Positions 62,440 through 64,000 of a stretch of DNA of 64,000 nt are shown here, piece by piece. The notes under the pieces were generated by a model. That model saw only the letters and a list, made by a program, of their open reading frames with translations. It was not told the origin of the DNA and made no database searches. A program made the translations under genes and the position numbers. Position 1 is the stretch's first letter; each line of letters opens with the position of its first letter. This DNA comes from Chryseobacterium sp. JUb7 (GTDB lineage: Bacteria; Bacteroidota; Bacteroidia; Flavobacteriales; Weeksellaceae), in the NCBI RefSeq assembly GCF_024806495.1, contig NZ_JANUFF010000006.1:124001-188000 (forward strand), written 5' to 3'.

Positions 62440-63951
62440 ATGAAAAAACTAAACCTACTCCTACTGCTGTCTTTATCATTACATGTTTTTGCACAAAATG
62501 TTAAAGATAAAATACAAACATTTGAAGATAATCTGCTTAGTTGGGATACATCGAAAACTAAAAAATGGACTTTAAAAGAAAGAATGGCTTTCTACAATAT
62601 GAATGCGGTAAGCTTCGCGGTCATAAAAGATTATAAAATAGAATGGGCAAAAGCTTATGGTTATGCAGATGTTGCTGAAAACAGAAAAGCAACTACCCAA
62701 ACACTGTTTCAAGCGGCATCTATCTCCAAATCTATCAACAGTCTTGGTCTTTTACAATTGGTTGAGCAAAGAAAATTAGGTTTAGATGATGATATTAATA
62801 ACTATTTAAAAACCTGGAAATTTCCATACGATTCGGTTTCAAAAGGGAAAAAGATTTCTATTGCAAATCTGTTGAGCCATAAAGCAGGTTTGTCTGTCCA
62901 CGGTTTCGGAGGTTATCAAAAAGGAACAGAATTACCTACAATAAAACAAATTCTTGATGGACAAAAACCAGCCAATTCTTCAGCGGTGCGGTCTGTGTTT
63001 GAGCCCAATCTTAAATTCCAGTATTCTGGCGGTGGAACAACCATTTCACAATTAATTCTTGAAAATACGACAGGTGAAAAGTATGAAGATTACATGTTGA
63101 AAAATATTCTTTTACCCTTGGGGATGAATGAAAGTTCTTATAACCAACCTCCTTCTCCAGATAAAGAAAAACTACTTGCAACAGCTTATAATAACGGGAA
63201 AGAAGTAAAAGGAAAATATCATATCTATCCTGAAAAAGCCGCCGCCGGTTTATGGACCAATCCAAACGATCTGGCAAAATATATCATCGAAACCCAATTG
63301 TCACTAGTAGGAAAATCAAATAAAGTTTTATCAAAGGAAATGTCTTTGAAGAGAATTGAGAATAATTACGGTGTATTTCTAAATGATTTCAAAGGCACAA
63401 AATATTTCGGACATAGTGGTGGAAATGAAGGATTTGTATGTTACTATATTGGAAGTATTGAAGATGGAAACGGTTTAGCAGTGATGACTAACGGTAATAA
63501 TTTTAAGCTGATAGAAGAAATCCTTTTAAGCATTGCCAGTTTGAACCAATGGAAAAACTATCCTATCGAGCCACAAAAGGAATCTATTAGATTAACAATC
63601 AGAAAAGAATGCTTAAAAAATATTGATAAAGGTATTGAACTTTACAAAAAACTGAAAAAAAATACACCAGATGGCTATAATTTTGACAACGAAAATGAAT
63701 TGAACGAGCTTGGCTATGAATTTCTAAGAGATGGAAATGTGGACTCAGCTATTAAAATTTTCAGCCTTAATGTTTCTGAATTTCCTCAATCAGCCAACGT
63801 TTATGACAGTCGCGGGGAAGCCTATTTCAATAAAAAAGAATATCAGTTATCAAAGGATGATTATCAGAAATCATTAGAGCTAGAACCAGCCAATCAAAAT
63901 GCAAAGGAAATGATTTTGAAAATCAGCCCTTTTTTATCCAATAAAAAATAA
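62440..63951 (+). CDS. Secreted serine hydrolase (beta-lactamase family) with TPR tail, paralogue 2
   Basis: A 503-aa protein with a signal peptide (LNLLLLLSLSLHVFAQ). Catalytic motifs: SISK in AASISKSINSL, Y-S-G in FQYSGGGTTI and HSGG in FGHSGGNEGF, the class C/esterase arrangement. The C-terminus aligns with that of the preceding gene (ANVYDSRGEAYFNKKEYQLS), including the preceding IRKE.L.NI.K.IE segment, so the pair arose by tandem duplication. The gap is 69 nt and the genes are probably in one transcript. Confidence 0.9.
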   Translation: MKKLNLLLLLSLSLHVFAQNVKDKIQTFEDNLLSWDTSKTKKWTLKERMAFYNMNAVSFAVIKDYKIEWAKAYGYADVAENRKATTQTLFQAASISKSINSLGLLQLVEQRKLGLDDDINNYLKTWKFPYDSVSKGKKISIANLLSHKAGLSVHGFGGYQKGTELPTIKQILDGQKPANSSAVRSVFEPNLKFQYSGGGTTISQLILENTTGEKYEDYMLKNILLPLGMNESSYNQPPSPDKEKLLATAYNNGKEVKGKYHIYPEKAAAGLWTNPNDLAKYIIETQLSLVGKSNKVLSKEMSLKRIENNYGVFLNDFKGTKYFGHSGGNEGFVCYYIGSIEDGNGLAVMTNGNNFKLIEEILLSIASLNQWKNYPIEPQKESIRLTIRKECLKNIDKGIELYKKLKKNTPDGYNFDNENELNELGYEFLRDGNVDSAIKIFSLNVSEFPQSANVYDSRGEAYFNKKEYQLSKDDYQKSLELEPANQNAKEMILKISPFLSNKK

Positions 63952-64000
63952 ATCATACTTTTAGTATTTGGTGATGGCCATTATTTTTCTGAAAAATTTC

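Noticed and set aside
1..64000. CRISPR arrays, rRNA genes, riboswitches
   Set aside because: No regularly spaced repeat array, no rRNA-like segment and no convincing riboswitch aptamer were seen.

Overview
The window comes from a low-GC member of the Bacteroidota, most likely a flavobacterium of the Chryseobacterium / Weeksellaceae type. This rests on a Bacteroides-type conjugation module (TraA-TraM order, MobA/B/C, RteC), promoter-like TAnnTTTG boxes, and a right half with gene families typical of that group. The genus is an inference from gene style, not a computed placement.

Layout. (1) About 1-28.6 kb is the core of an integrative conjugative element of the CTnDOT-like class. On the minus strand lie traA (ParA), two DUF3408 genes, traD-like, traE, traF, traG, traI, traJ, traK, traL and traM, the last running off the left edge. 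A palindrome-rich candidate oriT precedes mobA and mobB (relaxase) on the plus strand, followed by mobC (coupling protein). Then come an ADP-ribosyltransferase-like polyvalent gene, a 1777-aa methylase/helicase, DUF1896, topB, a DUF4099/DUF3945 protein, a small HTH protein and rteC. The VirB4-type ATPase gene traG is split exactly inside its Walker A motif by a 50-nt palindromic insert.

(2) About 28.8-38.4 kb is a three-layer nest of mobile DNA. An IS21-family element with a 5-bp target duplication has its istB gene interrupted twice by recombinase-in-trio (RIT) elements. Removing both RIT elements restores an intact istB frame. Both RIT elements carry an extra palindrome at one end only, built from the same half-sites as their terminal repeats.

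(3) About 38.8-44 kb looks like a cargo or defence segment. On the minus strand there is a tightly overlapped three-gene operon: a candidate graspetide precursor with three TxTxVxxExD repeats, an ATP-grasp ligase and a membrane protein. Divergent from it is a large STAND/NLR-like protein with a DUF4297/Cap4-like nuclease domain, a P-loop NTPase and TPR-like repeats. I regard the graspetide-like operon as the best candidate for something undescribed.

(4) About 44.2-46.2 kb is a 2-kb module (aldo/keto reductase remnant, nitroreductase, HxlR regulator) bounded by two 44-bp terminator-bearing direct repeats with one mismatch.

(5) About 46.5-64 kb looks like ordinary chromosome: EamA transporter, PAP2 phosphatase, HD hydrolase, a PepSY-like periplasmic protein, a TolC/adaptor/RND tripartite efflux operon, a PAP2/sulfatase/DgkA envelope operon, a Crp-type regulator with an SDR sharing one palindromic operator, an AraC-type regulator, and two paralogous secreted serine hydrolases with TPR tails. 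A direct repeat with an 11-bp period (ATTCTGNAnnn twice) recurs four times upstream of the PepSY-like, efflux and envelope operons and looks like the binding box of one OmpR/PhoB-type response regulator.

All assignments are from reading the sequence; no database search was run.
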